From Micromonospora sp. WMMD980 (GTDB lineage Bacteria > Actinomycetota > Actinomycetes > Mycobacteriales > Micromonosporaceae): 64,000 nucleotides of DNA. How positions within the stretch are numbered: position 1 is the first letter of the stretch; each line of letters begins with the position of its first letter. The notes below the pieces were generated by a model that saw only the letters and a list, made by a program, of their open reading frames with translations, did not search any database and was not told the origin of the DNA. The position numbers and the translations under genes were made by a program. Below are positions 18,988 through 28,569 of this stretch, one piece after another. The stretch is taken from NCBI RefSeq assembly GCF_029626035.1, contig NZ_JARUBE010000003.1:2976001-3040000 (forward strand). The letters run 5' to 3'.

Positions 18988-19737
18988 TCAGCCGACCGCG
19001 GCCATCACCTCGTCGGAGACGTCGAAGTTGGCGTAGACGTTCTGCACGTCGTCGCAGTCCTCCAGGACGTCGATCAACTTGAAGATCTTGCGCGCGCCCT
19101 CCTCGTCCAGCGGCACGTTCACGCTGGGCACCAGGGAGGACTCGGCCGACTCGTACTCGATGCCGGCGTCCTGCAGCGCGGTGCGCACCGCGATCAGGTC
19201 GCCCGGCTCGGAGATCACCTCGAACGCCTCGTCGAGGTCGTTGACCTCCTCGGCGCCGGCGTCGAGGACGGCCATCATCACGTCGTCCTCGCTGGTGCCG
19301 GCCTTCGGCACGATCACCACGCCCTTGCGGGAGAACATGTACGACACCGAGCCGGCGTCGGCGAGCGAGCCGCCGTTGCGGGTCAGCGCCGTGCGCACCT
19401 CGGTGGCGGCGCGGTTGCGGTTGTCGGTCAGGCACTCGATCAGCATCGCCACGCCGCTGGGTCCGTAGCCCTCATACATGATCGTCTGCCAGTCGGCGCC
19501 GCCCGCCTCCAGGCCGGAGCCGCGCTTGACCGCGCGGTCGATGTTGTCGTTCGGGACCGAGTTCTTCTTCGCCTTCTGGATGGCGTCGAAGAGGGTGGGG
19601 TTGCCGGCCGGGTCGCCGCCGCCGGTGCGGGCCGCCACCTCGACGTTCTTGATCAGCTTGGCGAACATCTTGCCGCGCTTGGCGTCGATCACGGCCTTCT
19701 TGTGCTTGGTGGTCGCCCACTTTGAGTGGCCGGACAT
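18988..19737 (-). CDS. YebC/PmpR (TACO1) family protein
   Basis: This 249-residue protein has the family start [37 protein letters not shown] and the middle motif [20 protein letters not shown]. Family members act as transcription regulators or as translation factors that relieve ribosome stalling. A GGAGG site precedes the ATG at 19737, and a TAGGAT -10-like box lies at 19800-19805 (minus). It is the last gene of a conserved pdxS-pdxT-yebC group. Confidence 0.96.
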   Translation of the reverse strand: MSGHSKWATTKHKKAVIDAKRGKMFAKLIKNVEVAARTGGGDPAGNPTLFDAIQKAKKNSVPNDNIDRAVKRGSGLEAGGADWQTIMYEGYGPSGVAMLIECLTDNRNRAATEVRTALTRNGGSLADAGSVSYMFSRKGVVIVPKAGTSEDDVMMAVLDAGAEEVNDLDEAFEVISEPGDLIAVRTALQDAGIEYESAESSLVPSVNVPLDEEGARKIFKLIDVLEDCDDVQNVYANFDVSDEVMAAVG

Positions 19738-19860
19738 CTGAGTACCTCCGTTAGTGATCCACGCCTGCGTCGACAGCCCACGCCGGAGCCGAACCCGGCA
19801 ATCCTACCGAGCGGACGTCACCGCGCGTCACTCCCGTCACCACGACCACGCGGCGGCCGG

Positions 19861-20466
19861 TCAGCCGGCGGCCCGGACCACGTCCACGAAGAGGCGGTGC
19901 AGGCGCAGGTCACCGGTCAGCTCCGGGTGGAAGGAGGTGGCCAGCAGACCACCCTGGCGGACCGCGACGATCCGGCCGGCGGCCGGCCCGTCGGTCACCC
20001 GACCCAGCACCTCGACGTCCGGGCCGACCCGCTCGACCCACGGCGCGCGGATGAACACCGCGTGGAACGGGTCGCCGTCGACCCCGGCGATCGACACCGG
20101 CGCCTCGAACGAGTTCACCTGGCGGCCGAAGGCGTTGCGCCGGACCGTCATGTCGATGCCGGCGAAGCCGCGCTGGTCGGGGCGGCCGTCCAGCACCTCG
20201 GCGGCCAGCATGATCAGGCCGGCGCAGGAGCCGTAGACCGGCATGCCGCCGGCGATCCGCTTGTCGATCGGCTCGCGCATCTCGAAGATGTCGACCAGCT
20301 TGCTGATCGTGGTGGACTCGCCGCCGGGCACCACCAGGCCGTCGACCGCGTCCAGCTCACCGGGGCGGCGCACCGGGCGGGCGTCGGCGCCCGCGCCGGT
20401 CAGCGCCGCGACGTGCTCGCGTACGTCGCCCTGCAGCGCCAGCACCCCGATCACGGGTACGGTCAC
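19861..20466 (-). CDS. pdxT: Pyridoxal 5'-phosphate synthase glutaminase subunit
   Basis: This class I glutaminase has 201 residues and feeds ammonia to PdxS in the DXP-independent vitamin B6 route. The nucleophile is in [10 protein letters not shown] and the catalytic His-x-Glu in [18 protein letters not shown] is also family-typical. It lies downstream of pdxS, separated by a 76-bp gap that contains the dispersed GGGGCCCC repeat. Confidence 0.97.
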   Translation of the reverse strand: MTVPVIGVLALQGDVREHVAALTGAGADARPVRRPGELDAVDGLVVPGGESTTISKLVDIFEMREPIDKRIAGGMPVYGSCAGLIMLAAEVLDGRPDQRGFAGIDMTVRRNAFGRQVNSFEAPVSIAGVDGDPFHAVFIRAPWVERVGPDVEVLGRVTDGPAAGRIVAVRQGGLLATSFHPELTGDLRLHRLFVDVVRAAG

Positions 20467-20486
20467 CGGTCGCTCCTCTCGCAGGT

Positions 20487-20539
20487 GTGAGAAGGGGCCC
20501 CTTCTCTACCGGAGGCGTTAACAAGGGGCCCCTCCTTAC
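20487..20539 (-). repeat. Dispersed GGGGCCCC intergenic repeat, copy 2
   Basis: Inverted relative to copy 1 and the most regular copy: GGGGCCCC on both sides of the core GTTAACGCCTCCGGTAGAG. It sits inside the pdxS-pdxT operon gap, where it could fold in the mRNA between the two genes. Confidence 0.85.
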
Positions 20540-20542
20540 CGC

Positions 20543-21463
20543 TCACCAGCCGCGGTCGGCCAGGCGGTGCGGGACCGGGATCTCGTCGACGTTGAGGCCC
20601 ACCATCGCCTCGCCCAGGCCGCGCGAGACCTTCGCCAGCACGTCCGGGTCGTCGTGGAAGGTGGTCGCCTTGACGATCGCGGCGGCCCGCTGCGCCGGGT
20701 TGCCGGACTTGAAGATGCCCGAGCCGACGAAGACGCCCTCGGCGCCGAGCTGCATCATCATGGCCGCGTCCGCAGGGGTGGCGATGCCACCGGCGGTGAA
20801 CAGCACGACCGGCAGCTTGCCCCGCTCGGCCACCTCCTTGACCAGCTCGTACGGGGCCTGCAGCTCCTTCGCCGCGACGTACAGCTCGTCGGCGGGCAGC
20901 GTCTGGAGCCGGCGGATCTCCTGGCGGATCCTCCGCATGTGGGTGGTGGCGTTGGAGACGTCACCGGTGCCCGCCTCGCCCTTCGAGCGGATCATGGCGG
21001 CGCCCTCGGTGATCCGGCGCAGCGCCTCGCCCAGGTTGGTCGCACCGCACACGAACGGCACGGTGAACGCCCACTTGTCGATGTGGTTGGCGTAGTCGGC
21101 CGGGGTCAGCACCTCGGACTCGTCGACGTAGTCGACGCCGAGCGCCTGCAGGACCCGCGCCTCGACGAAGTGGCCGATCCGGGCCTTGGCCATCACCGGG
21201 ATCGAGACGGCGGAGATGATGCCGTCGATCATGTCGGGGTCGCTCATCCGGGACACGCCGCCCTGGGCGCGGATGTCGGCGGGCACCCGCTCCAGCGCCA
21301 TCACGGCCACGGCGCCGGCGTCCTCGGCGATCTTCGCCTGCTCCGGGGTGACCACATCCATGATCACGCCGCCCTTGAGCATCTCGGCCATCCCCCGCTT
21401 GACGCGGGCGGTGCCGACGGCGGGATCGGTGGCGTCGGTGGTCGGGGCGGTGGATTCAGACAC
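20543..21463 (-). CDS. pdxS: Pyridoxal 5'-phosphate synthase lyase subunit
   Basis: This TIM-barrel PLP synthase has 306 residues. It makes PLP from ribose 5-phosphate, glyceraldehyde 3-phosphate and ammonia. Signatures are [33 protein letters not shown] (catalytic Lys region), [12 protein letters not shown] and [13 protein letters not shown]. The ATG at 21463 gives a slightly long N-terminus with a variable extension. It is upstream of pdxT. Confidence 0.98.
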   Translation of the reverse strand: MSESTAPTTDATDPAVGTARVKRGMAEMLKGGVIMDVVTPEQAKIAEDAGAVAVMALERVPADIRAQGGVSRMSDPDMIDGIISAVSIPVMAKARIGHFVEARVLQALGVDYVDESEVLTPADYANHIDKWAFTVPFVCGATNLGEALRRITEGAAMIRSKGEAGTGDVSNATTHMRRIRQEIRRLQTLPADELYVAAKELQAPYELVKEVAERGKLPVVLFTAGGIATPADAAMMMQLGAEGVFVGSGIFKSGNPAQRAAAIVKATTFHDDPDVLAKVSRGLGEAMVGLNVDEIPVPHRLADRGW

Positions 21464-21608
21464 GGGTCATCGCTCCTCGGCGTGCGGTCACGGTGGCTGC
21501 GCAGAATGCTACGACCGGCGCCGGCCAGCTCCGACAGCCAATCGCACCCCCGGTGGCCTGCCGTGTGTCCGCCGTCACGCCCACCCAGGGCGGCCGCCGA
21601 CCGCGGCG

Positions 21609-22112
21609 TCAGCCGGTGGCGACGTCCGCGCGCGGGGCCAACGTCGGGTCGTCGACGTCGAAGTAACGGGGCCACTCCCGCCCGCGCCCCATCCGGAACA
21701 GGCGTACCACCGGTCGCCCGCGCGCCGAACGGGCGTCCCGCACCAGGTCGGTGTGCACCTGCCGGGCCAGCGCCAACCGCCGGCTGGCCGCGATCACCGC
21801 CCCGCAGGCCGGATCGTCCGGATCCAGCCGCACCCCCCGCAACTGGCGGGTCAGGTCGTTCTCGGCCGCCTCACGCTCCTCCGGGACGGCGTCCAGCGCG
21901 ATCCGGGCCGCGGCGTACAGCTCCACGCCGTACCGCTGCTCGGCCAGCACCGCGGCGGCGGCCGCGCGGCGCAGCAGGTGGGCGTCGAGCGCCCGGGCCG
22001 CCGACTCCGCACGGACCTGGAGCCGCTGCACCCGGCCGGCGGTCCAGATCAGGTACGCCGAGACCAGCCCGAGCACCAGCGCCGCGCCCACCACCCACCA
22101 CATGCCCGGCAT
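21609..22112 (-). CDS. Membrane-anchored protein of unknown function (Rv2609c-like position)
   Basis: About 167 residues: one N-terminal TM helix (MWWVVGAALVLGLVSAYLIW) followed by a charged, Ala/Arg/Glu-rich helical domain similar in layout to LemA-type proteins. ATG 22112 has GAGGAG about 10 nt upstream; ATG 22130 is an alternative start. It follows pimA closely, the position held in mycobacteria by a membrane/NUDIX protein, but no NUDIX domain is present here. The function is unknown. Confidence 0.75.
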   Translation of the reverse strand: MPGMWWVVGAALVLGLVSAYLIWTAGRVQRLQVRAESAARALDAHLLRRAAAAAVLAEQRYGVELYAAARIALDAVPEEREAAENDLTRQLRGVRLDPDDPACGAVIAASRRLALARQVHTDLVRDARSARGRPVVRLFRMGRGREWPRYFDVDDPTLAPRADVATG

Positions 22113-22144
22113 CGTAGTGCTGCTCCTCATCCCGGCCGGCCTGG

Positions 22145-23305
22145 TCAGCCCAGCCCCGCCCATTCCTGGTCCATGACCCGGCCGTCGGTGGCCTCGATCG
22201 CGGCTGCGTATACCTCCAGAACGCGCCGGGCAACCACGGGCCAGTCGAAATTCGCCACCACCTGGTCGCCGGCGGCGGTCAGTCCGGCCCGCTGGCCGGC
22301 GTCGTCGAGCAGCTCGGTCAGCACCTCGCGCAGCGCGACCGCGTCCCCGGTCGGGAAGAGCCGCCCGGCCCGCCCGCCGTCGAGCACCCGACGGAACGCG
22401 TCCAGGTCGCTGGCGACCACGGTGGTGCCGGCGGCGAGCGCCTCGGTGAGGATCATCCCGAACGACTCCCCGCCGGTGTTCGGCGCGACGTAGAGGTGCA
22501 CACTGCGCAGCATGCGCGCTTTGTCCGCCTCGGAGACCAGGCCGAGGAACGTGACCCGGTCGCGCAGGTCGGCCGGGAACCGGCCGAACAGCTCGTCGGC
22601 GTCGCCCGGGCCGGCCACCAGCAGGCGCAGCCCGGGGCGGTGCGGGGCGAGCGCGACGAACGCGTCGCGCAAGATCGGGAAGCCCTTGCGGGGTTCGGTG
22701 AACCGGCCCAGGAAGCCCAGCGTGCCGCCGCCGCCCGGCGCGCACTCCCCCGGCCAGCCGGGCAGCGGCGCCACCCCGGCGAACTTCGCCACCGCGACCC
22801 CGTTGGGGATCTCCACGGCGCCGCCGTCCATGTGCTCGACCTGCACCTTGCGGGCCAGCGCGCTGACCGCGATCCGGGCGGTGATCCGTTCGAGGAGGAT
22901 CTGCAGCACCCCCTGCGCCGCGGAGAGCACCCGGGAGCGGGTCATCGCGGTGTGGAACGTGGCCACCACCGGGCCGCGGGCGCAGAGCACCGCCAGCATC
23001 GACAGGCTCGGGGTGAGCGGCTCGTGCACGTGCAGCACGTCGAAGTCGCCGCGGTTGATCCACCGGCGGACCCGGGCGGTGGACACCGGGCCGAACGCGA
23101 TCCGGGCCACCGACCCGTTGTAGGGCAGCGGCACCGCCCGCCCCGCCGACACCACGTACGGCGGCAGCGCCGAGTCCTCGTCCGCCGGGGCCAGCACGCT
23201 CACCTCGTGACCGAGGCCGAGCAGCGCCTCGGCGAGGTCCATGACGTGGTTCTGCACCCCGCCCGGGACGTCGAAGGAGTACGGGCACACGATGCCGATC
23301 CGCAT
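22145..23305 (-). CDS. pimA: Phosphatidylinositol mannosyltransferase
   Basis: This GT4 enzyme has 386 residues. It transfers the first mannose from GDP-mannose to phosphatidylinositol at the inner face of the membrane. It begins MRIGIVCPYSFDVPGGVQNHVMDLAEAL, the PimA hallmark. The C-terminal Rossmann domain has PNTGGESFGMILTEALAAGTTVVASDL, with the conserved Glu pair. It sits downstream of the PatA-like acyltransferase and PgsA, the usual PIM gene order. Confidence 0.96.
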   Translation of the reverse strand: MRIGIVCPYSFDVPGGVQNHVMDLAEALLGLGHEVSVLAPADEDSALPPYVVSAGRAVPLPYNGSVARIAFGPVSTARVRRWINRGDFDVLHVHEPLTPSLSMLAVLCARGPVVATFHTAMTRSRVLSAAQGVLQILLERITARIAVSALARKVQVEHMDGGAVEIPNGVAVAKFAGVAPLPGWPGECAPGGGGTLGFLGRFTEPRKGFPILRDAFVALAPHRPGLRLLVAGPGDADELFGRFPADLRDRVTFLGLVSEADKARMLRSVHLYVAPNTGGESFGMILTEALAAGTTVVASDLDAFRRVLDGGRAGRLFPTGDAVALREVLTELLDDAGQRAGLTAAGDQVVANFDWPVVARRVLEVYAAAIEATDGRVMDQEWAGLG

Positions 23306-23314
23306 GGCGTCCCC

Positions 23315-24250
23315 CTAGACCGTCCCGGTGGTGGCCGGTGGCTGCGCCGACGTCGGCGCCCCGCCCGACCCCTGGTCCAGCCACATCCGCTGCAACATGT
23401 GCCAGTCTTGCGGATGCCGGGCGATGCCCGCCGCCAGGCCGTCGGCAATCCGCTGGGTCACCACCCGGACCCGGGCGTCCAGCGGGGCGCTGTCCTCCGC
23501 CGGCAGTTCCAGCGGGCCGTCGATCGAGGCGCAGGCGGCGTCCGGCTCGTACCACATCGAGGCCACGTAGAGCGGGGCGCCGGTGCGCAGCGCGAGCAGC
23601 GCGGGGCCGGCCGGCATCCGGGTGCGGCCACCGAAGAAGTCCACCTCCACGCCCCGGGCGGAGAGGTCCCGGTCGGCGAGCAGGGGCACCACGGCGCCGG
23701 CGCGCAGCCGGTCCACCAGCACGTCGAACGCGGGACGGGGGCCGCCGTGGGTGGGCAGGATCTCCATCCCCAGCCCCTCCCGGAACGCGACGAACCGCTC
23801 GTAGACGCCCTCCGGCTTGAGCCGCTCGGCGACCGTGGTCATCGGCCAGCCGGTGGCCGCCACCCAGGCGCCGGCGGCGTCCCAGTTGCCGGCGTGCGGC
23901 AGCGCCACCACGGCCCCGCGCCCGGCCGCCACGTCCGCGGCGAGCTTCTCCGCGCCGTCGAGCCGGAACCCGGCGAGGATCTCCCTCCGGCTCAGGCCGG
24001 GCAGCCGGAACGCCTCCAGCCAGTACCGGGCGTACGAACGCAGGCCGGCGCGGACCAGCGCGTCCAGCTCCGCCTCGGGCAGCTCCGGGCCGACCACCCG
24101 GCGCAGGTTGGCGCGCAGTCGACGGGTACCCCCGCCGTCCCGGCGGTGGGCGCGGTCGGCGCCCGCCCGGAAGGCCGCGGCCGCGACGGGCCGGGGCAGC
24201 GCCCGGACCAGCCGCCAACCCGCGACGAAGCCCGCCTCGGTGAGGTTCAC
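23315..24250 (-). CDS. Phosphatidylinositol mannoside acyltransferase (PatA-like)
   Basis: This LpxL/HtrB-fold acyltransferase has 311 residues and would acylate the mannose of PIM. The catalytic HX4D motif is HAGNWD in VVALPHAGNWDAAG. The GTG start at 24250 overlaps the pgsA stop (GTGA). It lies between pgsA and pimA, as in mycobacteria (Rv2611c). There is no signal peptide; it should be a peripheral inner-membrane enzyme. Confidence 0.93.
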   Translation of the reverse strand: MNLTEAGFVAGWRLVRALPRPVAAAAFRAGADRAHRRDGGGTRRLRANLRRVVGPELPEAELDALVRAGLRSYARYWLEAFRLPGLSRREILAGFRLDGAEKLAADVAAGRGAVVALPHAGNWDAAGAWVAATGWPMTTVAERLKPEGVYERFVAFREGLGMEILPTHGGPRPAFDVLVDRLRAGAVVPLLADRDLSARGVEVDFFGGRTRMPAGPALLALRTGAPLYVASMWYEPDAACASIDGPLELPAEDSAPLDARVRVVTQRIADGLAAGIARHPQDWHMLQRMWLDQGSGGAPTSAQPPATTGTV

Positions 24251-24867
24251 TCGACGCCGACCCGCTGGGCCTGCCGGTAGACGTGCGCCATCCGCTGCCC
24301 CACCGTGAAGATCGAGACGGCGGCCAGCAGCCAGAGCGCGACCTCCAGGGCCCGTTCCAGGCCGAGGCCGGTGAGCACACCGCCGACACCGACGATGAGC
24401 AGCCGCTCGGTGCGCTCGGCGATGCCCACGTTGCAGGTCATGCCGAGCCCCTCGGCCCGGGCCTTGACGTAGGAGACCAGGCCGCCGGCGGCCAGGCAGA
24501 GCAGCGCGGCGGCCACGCCGGAGTATTGGTGCTCGGTGGCCAGCCAGAAGGCGACCGCGCCGAACACCGCGCTGTCGGCGACCCGGTCCATGCTCGAGTC
24601 GAGGAACGCCCCGAACCGGGTGGAGCCGCCGCTCATCCGCGCCATCGTGCCGTCGAGCAGGTCGGTGAGGGCGAAGACCGTGACGATCAGCGCGCCGGCG
24701 ACCAGATGGCCACGCGCGCCGAAGCCGAGCGCGCCGACGAGCACGCCGACCGTGCCGGTCACGGTGACCGCGTTGGGGGACACACCCGCGCGGAGCAACC
24801 CGCGCGCGATCGGCTCCACGACGCGGGTCATGCCCGCCCGGGCCGTCACTTGGAAGATCTTCGCCAT
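24247..24867 (-). CDS. pgsA: Phosphatidylinositol phosphate synthase (CDP-alcohol phosphatidyltransferase)
   Basis: This integral membrane enzyme has 206 residues. The CDP-alcohol phosphotransferase motif reads DLLDGTMARMSGGSTRFGAF followed by LDSSMDRVAD, giving all the expected Asp, Gly and Arg residues. About six TM helices are present. ATG 24867 (MAKIFQVTARAG) is preferred over an upstream in-frame start. It is the first gene of the PIM operon pgsA-patA-pimA, with 4-nt overlap to patA. Confidence 0.93.
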   Translation of the reverse strand: MAKIFQVTARAGMTRVVEPIARGLLRAGVSPNAVTVTGTVGVLVGALGFGARGHLVAGALIVTVFALTDLLDGTMARMSGGSTRFGAFLDSSMDRVADSAVFGAVAFWLATEHQYSGVAAALLCLAAGGLVSYVKARAEGLGMTCNVGIAERTERLLIVGVGGVLTGLGLERALEVALWLLAAVSIFTVGQRMAHVYRQAQRVGVE

Positions 24868-25121
24868 GGCGGTCCCACGATAACGGCCGGCAGCGGCCGG
24901 GGACACAGCCGGGCGGACGACCCGCCCGACAAGCCTTGTGCCGGCACCGGCTCGGGTGTGAGATCGAACCGTGGGAGGTGAGCCACTTCACCGGAACACC
25001 GGTCGGCGTGCCCGTCCCGCAGGAGTCCACCGGAAGATATCGCCGCGGCGCCCCACCGGGGCCCGCTCCCCCGTCGCCCGCGGCGGTCGCCACCACCACC
25101 GGTTGAGGGAGGTGCGCCGCG

Positions 25122-27278
25122 ATGGCGCAGAAGAACGAGAAGGGTGTCACCGGCGCGCCGGTGGTGACCGAGCCCGGCGGGGTTCGCAACGTGGTGCTCG
25201 TCGGGCACTCCGGCGCCGGCAAGACCACACTCGTCGAGGCGCTGCTCGCGGCGAGCGGCACGATCGGCCGGGCCGGGTCGGTCACCGAGGGCACCACGGT
25301 CTGCGACCACGACCCGGCGGCCGTGCGCCAGCAGCGCTCGGTGAGCCTGGCCTGCGCCCCGCTGGTCCACCGCGACGTGAAGGTCAACCTCTTGGACACG
25401 CCCGGCTACGGCGACTTCGTCGGCGAGCTGCGCGCCGGGCTGCGCGCCGCCGACGCGGCGCTGTTCGTCGTCTCGGCGGTCGACGGGATGGACGCCGCCA
25501 CCGCCGCCCTCTGGGAGGAGTGCGCCGCGGTCGACATGCCGCGCGCGGTGGCGGTCTCCCGGCTGGACCACCCGCGCGCCGACTTCGACGAGGCGGTGGC
25601 GCTCTGCCAACGCGTCTTCGGCGACAACGTGCTGCCGCTCTACCTGCCCATGCTCGGCGACGACGGCGAGTCGGTGGCCGGCCTGATGGGCCTGATCACC
25701 CGTCGCGTGTTCGACTACTCGGCCGGGCTGCCGGCGGCGGTGCGGGAGCCGGACCCGCAGCACCTGCCGGCCATCCGGGAGAGCCGCGACGAACTGATCG
25801 AGGGGATCATCGCGGAGAGCGAGGACGAGACCCTGATGGACCGCTACCTCGGCGGCGAGGAGATCGACCCCGAGGTGCTCGTCACCGACCTGGAGACGGC
25901 GGTGGCGCGCGGCCACTTCTATCCGGTGGTGCCGGTGTGCGCGGAGACCGGCGTCGGCCTGGACGCGCTGCTGGACGGCCTGGTCGCGGCGTTCCCGTCG
26001 CCGCTGGAGCACGAGCTGCCGGCGGTCACCGGCCTGGACGGCTCGCCCCGCCCACCGCTGACCTGCGACCCGGACGGCCCGCTGGTCGCCGAGGTGGTCA
26101 AGACGACGGTGGACCGGCACGTCGGGCGGGTCTCGCTGGTGCGGGTCTTCTCCGGCACGCTCCGCCCCGACCAGGTGATCCACGTGTCCGGTCACGGCCT
26201 GGCCGAGCGCGGCCACCCCGACCACGACGCCGACGAGCGGGTCGGGCACGTCTACACGCCGCTCGGCGCGACGCTGCGGGAGGTGTCGGCGTGCGTGGCC
26301 GGCGACCTCTGCGCGGTCACCAAGTCGGGCAGCGCGGAGACCGGGGACACCATCTCCGCCAAGGACGAGCCGCTGCTGATCGCGCCCTGGGGGATGCCGG
26401 AGCCGCTGCTGCCGGTGGCGATCGTGGCCCGCAGCCGGGCCGACGAGGACGCGCTGGCCCGCAACCTGTCCCGGCTGGTCGCCGGCGATCCGACGCTGCG
26501 GCTGGAGCGCAACGCGGAGACCCACCAGCTGGTGCTCTGGTGCATGGGCGAGGCGCACGCCGACGTGGTGCTCGACCGGCTGCGTGGCGGCGGGGTCGAG
26601 CTGGACACCGAACCGGTCCGGGTGTCGCTGCGCGAGACGTTCACCGCGGCCGCCCGGGGGCACGGCCGGCACGTCAAGCAGTCCGGCGGCCACGGCCAGT
26701 ACGCGGTCTGCGACATCGAGGTGGAGCCGCTGCCCCGGGGGGCCGGCTTCGAGTTCGTCGACCGGGTGGTCGGCGGCGCGGTCCCGCACAACTACATCCC
26801 GTCGGTCGAGAAGGGCGTCCGGGCGCAGATGGAGCGCGGCCTGGTCGCCGGCCACCCGGTGGTGGACCTGCGGGTGACGCTCGTCGACGGCAAGGCACAC
26901 AGCGTCGACTCGTCCGACGCCGCGTTCCAGACCGCCGGGGCGCTGGCCCTGCGCGACGCCGCCGAGAAGGGCCAGCCGACGCTGCTCGAACCGGTCGACG
27001 AGATCACCGTACGGGTGGCCGATTCCTCGGTCGGCGCGATCATGGGTGACCTGTCCGGCCGGCGCGGCCGGGTCCTCGGCACCGAGCCGGACCCGGAGGC
27101 CGAGGGCCGCACCCTGGTCCGCGCCGAGGTGCCCGCCACCGAACTGCTGCGGTACGCGGTCGAGCTGCGCGCGATGACCGCCGGCACCGGCACGTTCCGC
27201 CGCGAGTTCGCCCGCCACGACCCCATGCCCGCGCACCTGGCCGACCAGGTCCGCAAGGAGGCCACCACCCACCCCTGA
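25122..27278 (+). CDS. Elongation factor G-like protein (EF-G2/FusA2 type)
   Basis: This translational GTPase paralogue has 718 residues. The P-loop is GHSGAGKTTL and G3 is DTPGYGDFVGELRAG. The G4 position reads SRLD instead of the canonical NKMD. Domain IV has GRHVKQSGGHGQYAVCDIEVEP, and the C-terminus is EF-G-like. The ATG at 25122 follows GGGAGG. This is the mycobacterial FusA2-like group, not the housekeeping EF-G of the str operon. The 254-bp upstream gap shows only short GC hairpins. Confidence 0.93.
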   Translation: MAQKNEKGVTGAPVVTEPGGVRNVVLVGHSGAGKTTLVEALLAASGTIGRAGSVTEGTTVCDHDPAAVRQQRSVSLACAPLVHRDVKVNLLDTPGYGDFVGELRAGLRAADAALFVVSAVDGMDAATAALWEECAAVDMPRAVAVSRLDHPRADFDEAVALCQRVFGDNVLPLYLPMLGDDGESVAGLMGLITRRVFDYSAGLPAAVREPDPQHLPAIRESRDELIEGIIAESEDETLMDRYLGGEEIDPEVLVTDLETAVARGHFYPVVPVCAETGVGLDALLDGLVAAFPSPLEHELPAVTGLDGSPRPPLTCDPDGPLVAEVVKTTVDRHVGRVSLVRVFSGTLRPDQVIHVSGHGLAERGHPDHDADERVGHVYTPLGATLREVSACVAGDLCAVTKSGSAETGDTISAKDEPLLIAPWGMPEPLLPVAIVARSRADEDALARNLSRLVAGDPTLRLERNAETHQLVLWCMGEAHADVVLDRLRGGGVELDTEPVRVSLRETFTAAARGHGRHVKQSGGHGQYAVCDIEVEPLPRGAGFEFVDRVVGGAVPHNYIPSVEKGVRAQMERGLVAGHPVVDLRVTLVDGKAHSVDSSDAAFQTAGALALRDAAEKGQPTLLEPVDEITVRVADSSVGAIMGDLSGRRGRVLGTEPDPEAEGRTLVRAEVPATELLRYAVELRAMTAGTGTFRREFARHDPMPAHLADQVRKEATTHP

Positions 27279-27282
27279 ACTG

Positions 27283-28341
27283 TCAGGGGCGGACTGCGGG
27301 GACCGGGGGCATCGGCCAGTGCGGGCGGTCGGCGTCCCGGCGGGCGGCCGAGCGTACGGCCGCGAGCTGCCGCTCCACCTCGGCGAAGTGGTCCGGTGCG
27401 AGCGGGCCCCGGGCCAGCGCGGCGGCGTTCTCCTCGACCTGGGCGACCGTGCGGGCGCCGGGGATCGGCACCGCCCGGTCGCTGCGCGTCCAGATCCAGC
27501 CGAGCGCGCCCTGCGCCGGCGTGCGCCCGTCGGCGGTGAGCGCGCCCCGCACCGCGGCCGCCCGGCGCAACCACTCCGGGGCCGGGCGGCCGCTGCGGAA
27601 CCACTCCAGCCAGGTCGACCCGAGACCGCGCACGTCGTCGCGGGGCAGCGTCGACTCCGGCCGGTACTTGCCGGTGAGCAGCCCCATCCCGAGCGGCCCT
27701 CGGGCGAGGCTGGCCAGGTCGTGCTTGTCGCAGGCGGCCAGCATGGCCGGGGCGTCCCGGAGCACCGACAGCGTGTGCTGCACGGCGGCGGCGCCGCGGG
27801 CGACCTGGGCGAACGCGGCGGCCCGGTCGGCCCGGTCGGTGCTCCACCCGTAGGCCCGGATCAGGCCGTCGGCGACCAACTCGTCGAGCGTGCCGATCAA
27901 CGCCTCGACCCGGGGCAGCGGCAGGTCGCCCAGGTGCAGCTGGTAGAGGTCGATCCGGTCGGTGTCCAGCCGGCGCAGCGAGTCGGCCACCGCCCGGCGC
28001 AGGTATTGCGGCGACGCGTTCTCCCCGGTGGCCTGCCGGCTGCGCTCGTCGAACGTGTAGCCCCACTTGGTGGCGACCACCGCCTCGTCGCGCCGGCCCG
28101 CGAGCGCCCGCCCCAGCACCCGCTCACCGTGCCCGGCCCCGTAGGTGTCGGCGGTGTCGAAGAGCGTCACCCCGAGGTCGAGCGCGCGGCGGACCGCCCG
28201 CACCGACTCCTCGTCGTCGACCGCCCCCCACCCGAGGGGACGGGCGCCCTCGGCCCACGGGCCGCCGATCGCCCAGCACCCCATGCCGAGGGCGCTCACC
28301 TCGATGCCGCTGCGGCCCAGCGACCGCGTGCTGACTGCCAT
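27283..28341 (-). CDS. Aldo/keto reductase
   Basis: This NADPH-dependent AKR has 352 residues. The catalytic Asp/Tyr lie in LFDTADTYGAGHGE, Lys in VVATKWGYTF and His in DLYQLHLGD. The C-terminal cofactor region is VPIPGARTVAQVEENAAAL. A CAGGAT -10-like box lies 6 nt before the ATG at 28341, so it may be leaderless. An 18-bp AT-rich perfect palindrome at 28459-28476 lies upstream. It is convergent with the EF-G paralogue, 4 bp apart. Confidence 0.92.
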   Translation of the reverse strand: MAVSTRSLGRSGIEVSALGMGCWAIGGPWAEGARPLGWGAVDDEESVRAVRRALDLGVTLFDTADTYGAGHGERVLGRALAGRRDEAVVATKWGYTFDERSRQATGENASPQYLRRAVADSLRRLDTDRIDLYQLHLGDLPLPRVEALIGTLDELVADGLIRAYGWSTDRADRAAAFAQVARGAAAVQHTLSVLRDAPAMLAACDKHDLASLARGPLGMGLLTGKYRPESTLPRDDVRGLGSTWLEWFRSGRPAPEWLRRAAAVRGALTADGRTPAQGALGWIWTRSDRAVPIPGARTVAQVEENAAALARGPLAPDHFAEVERQLAAVRSAARRDADRPHWPMPPVPAVRP

Positions 28342-28397
28342 CGCCGAATCCTGTCACCTCCGCGGCTGCGGTGGGCGAATTCGTCACCCCGCGCCCC

Positions 28398-28476
28398 CCT
28401 CTGTCATCACTCTCCGTGATAGAGGTGGGCGGCTGTCGAGGTAAGAGCGGTATGCGCAGAGTCATAATTATGACTC
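28398..28476. promoter_or_regulatory. Regulatory region with an 18-bp perfect palindrome
   Basis: 28459-28476 reads GAGTCATAATTATGACTC, a perfect palindrome and notably AT-rich for this genome; it looks like a dimeric regulator site for the aldo/keto reductase. A bulged hairpin lies at 28398-28425 (CCTCT, bulge gtc, ATCAC-tctcc-GTGAT, AGAGG). The rest of the 228-bp gap has no ORF. Confidence 0.6.
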
Positions 28477-28569
28477 CTGGTCATGTCGCTCCGCAGCGAT
28501 GTGCCGCCCGGCCGGCGACACGCCGACACGCCGACCCCTCGGCCGGCCCGCGCCGGCAGCACCCGGACC

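Noticed and set aside
20543..21608. tRNA or rRNA genes anywhere in the window
   Set aside because: No cloverleaf-like segments with a GGTTCRA T-loop and matching acceptor stem were noticed on either strand; nothing resembling rRNA was seen.
21609..24389. 926-codon minus-strand frame spanning several PIM genes
   Set aside because: Its upstream part is the shadow of pimA and the acyltransferase; only the last ~167 codons (from 22112) resemble a real protein.
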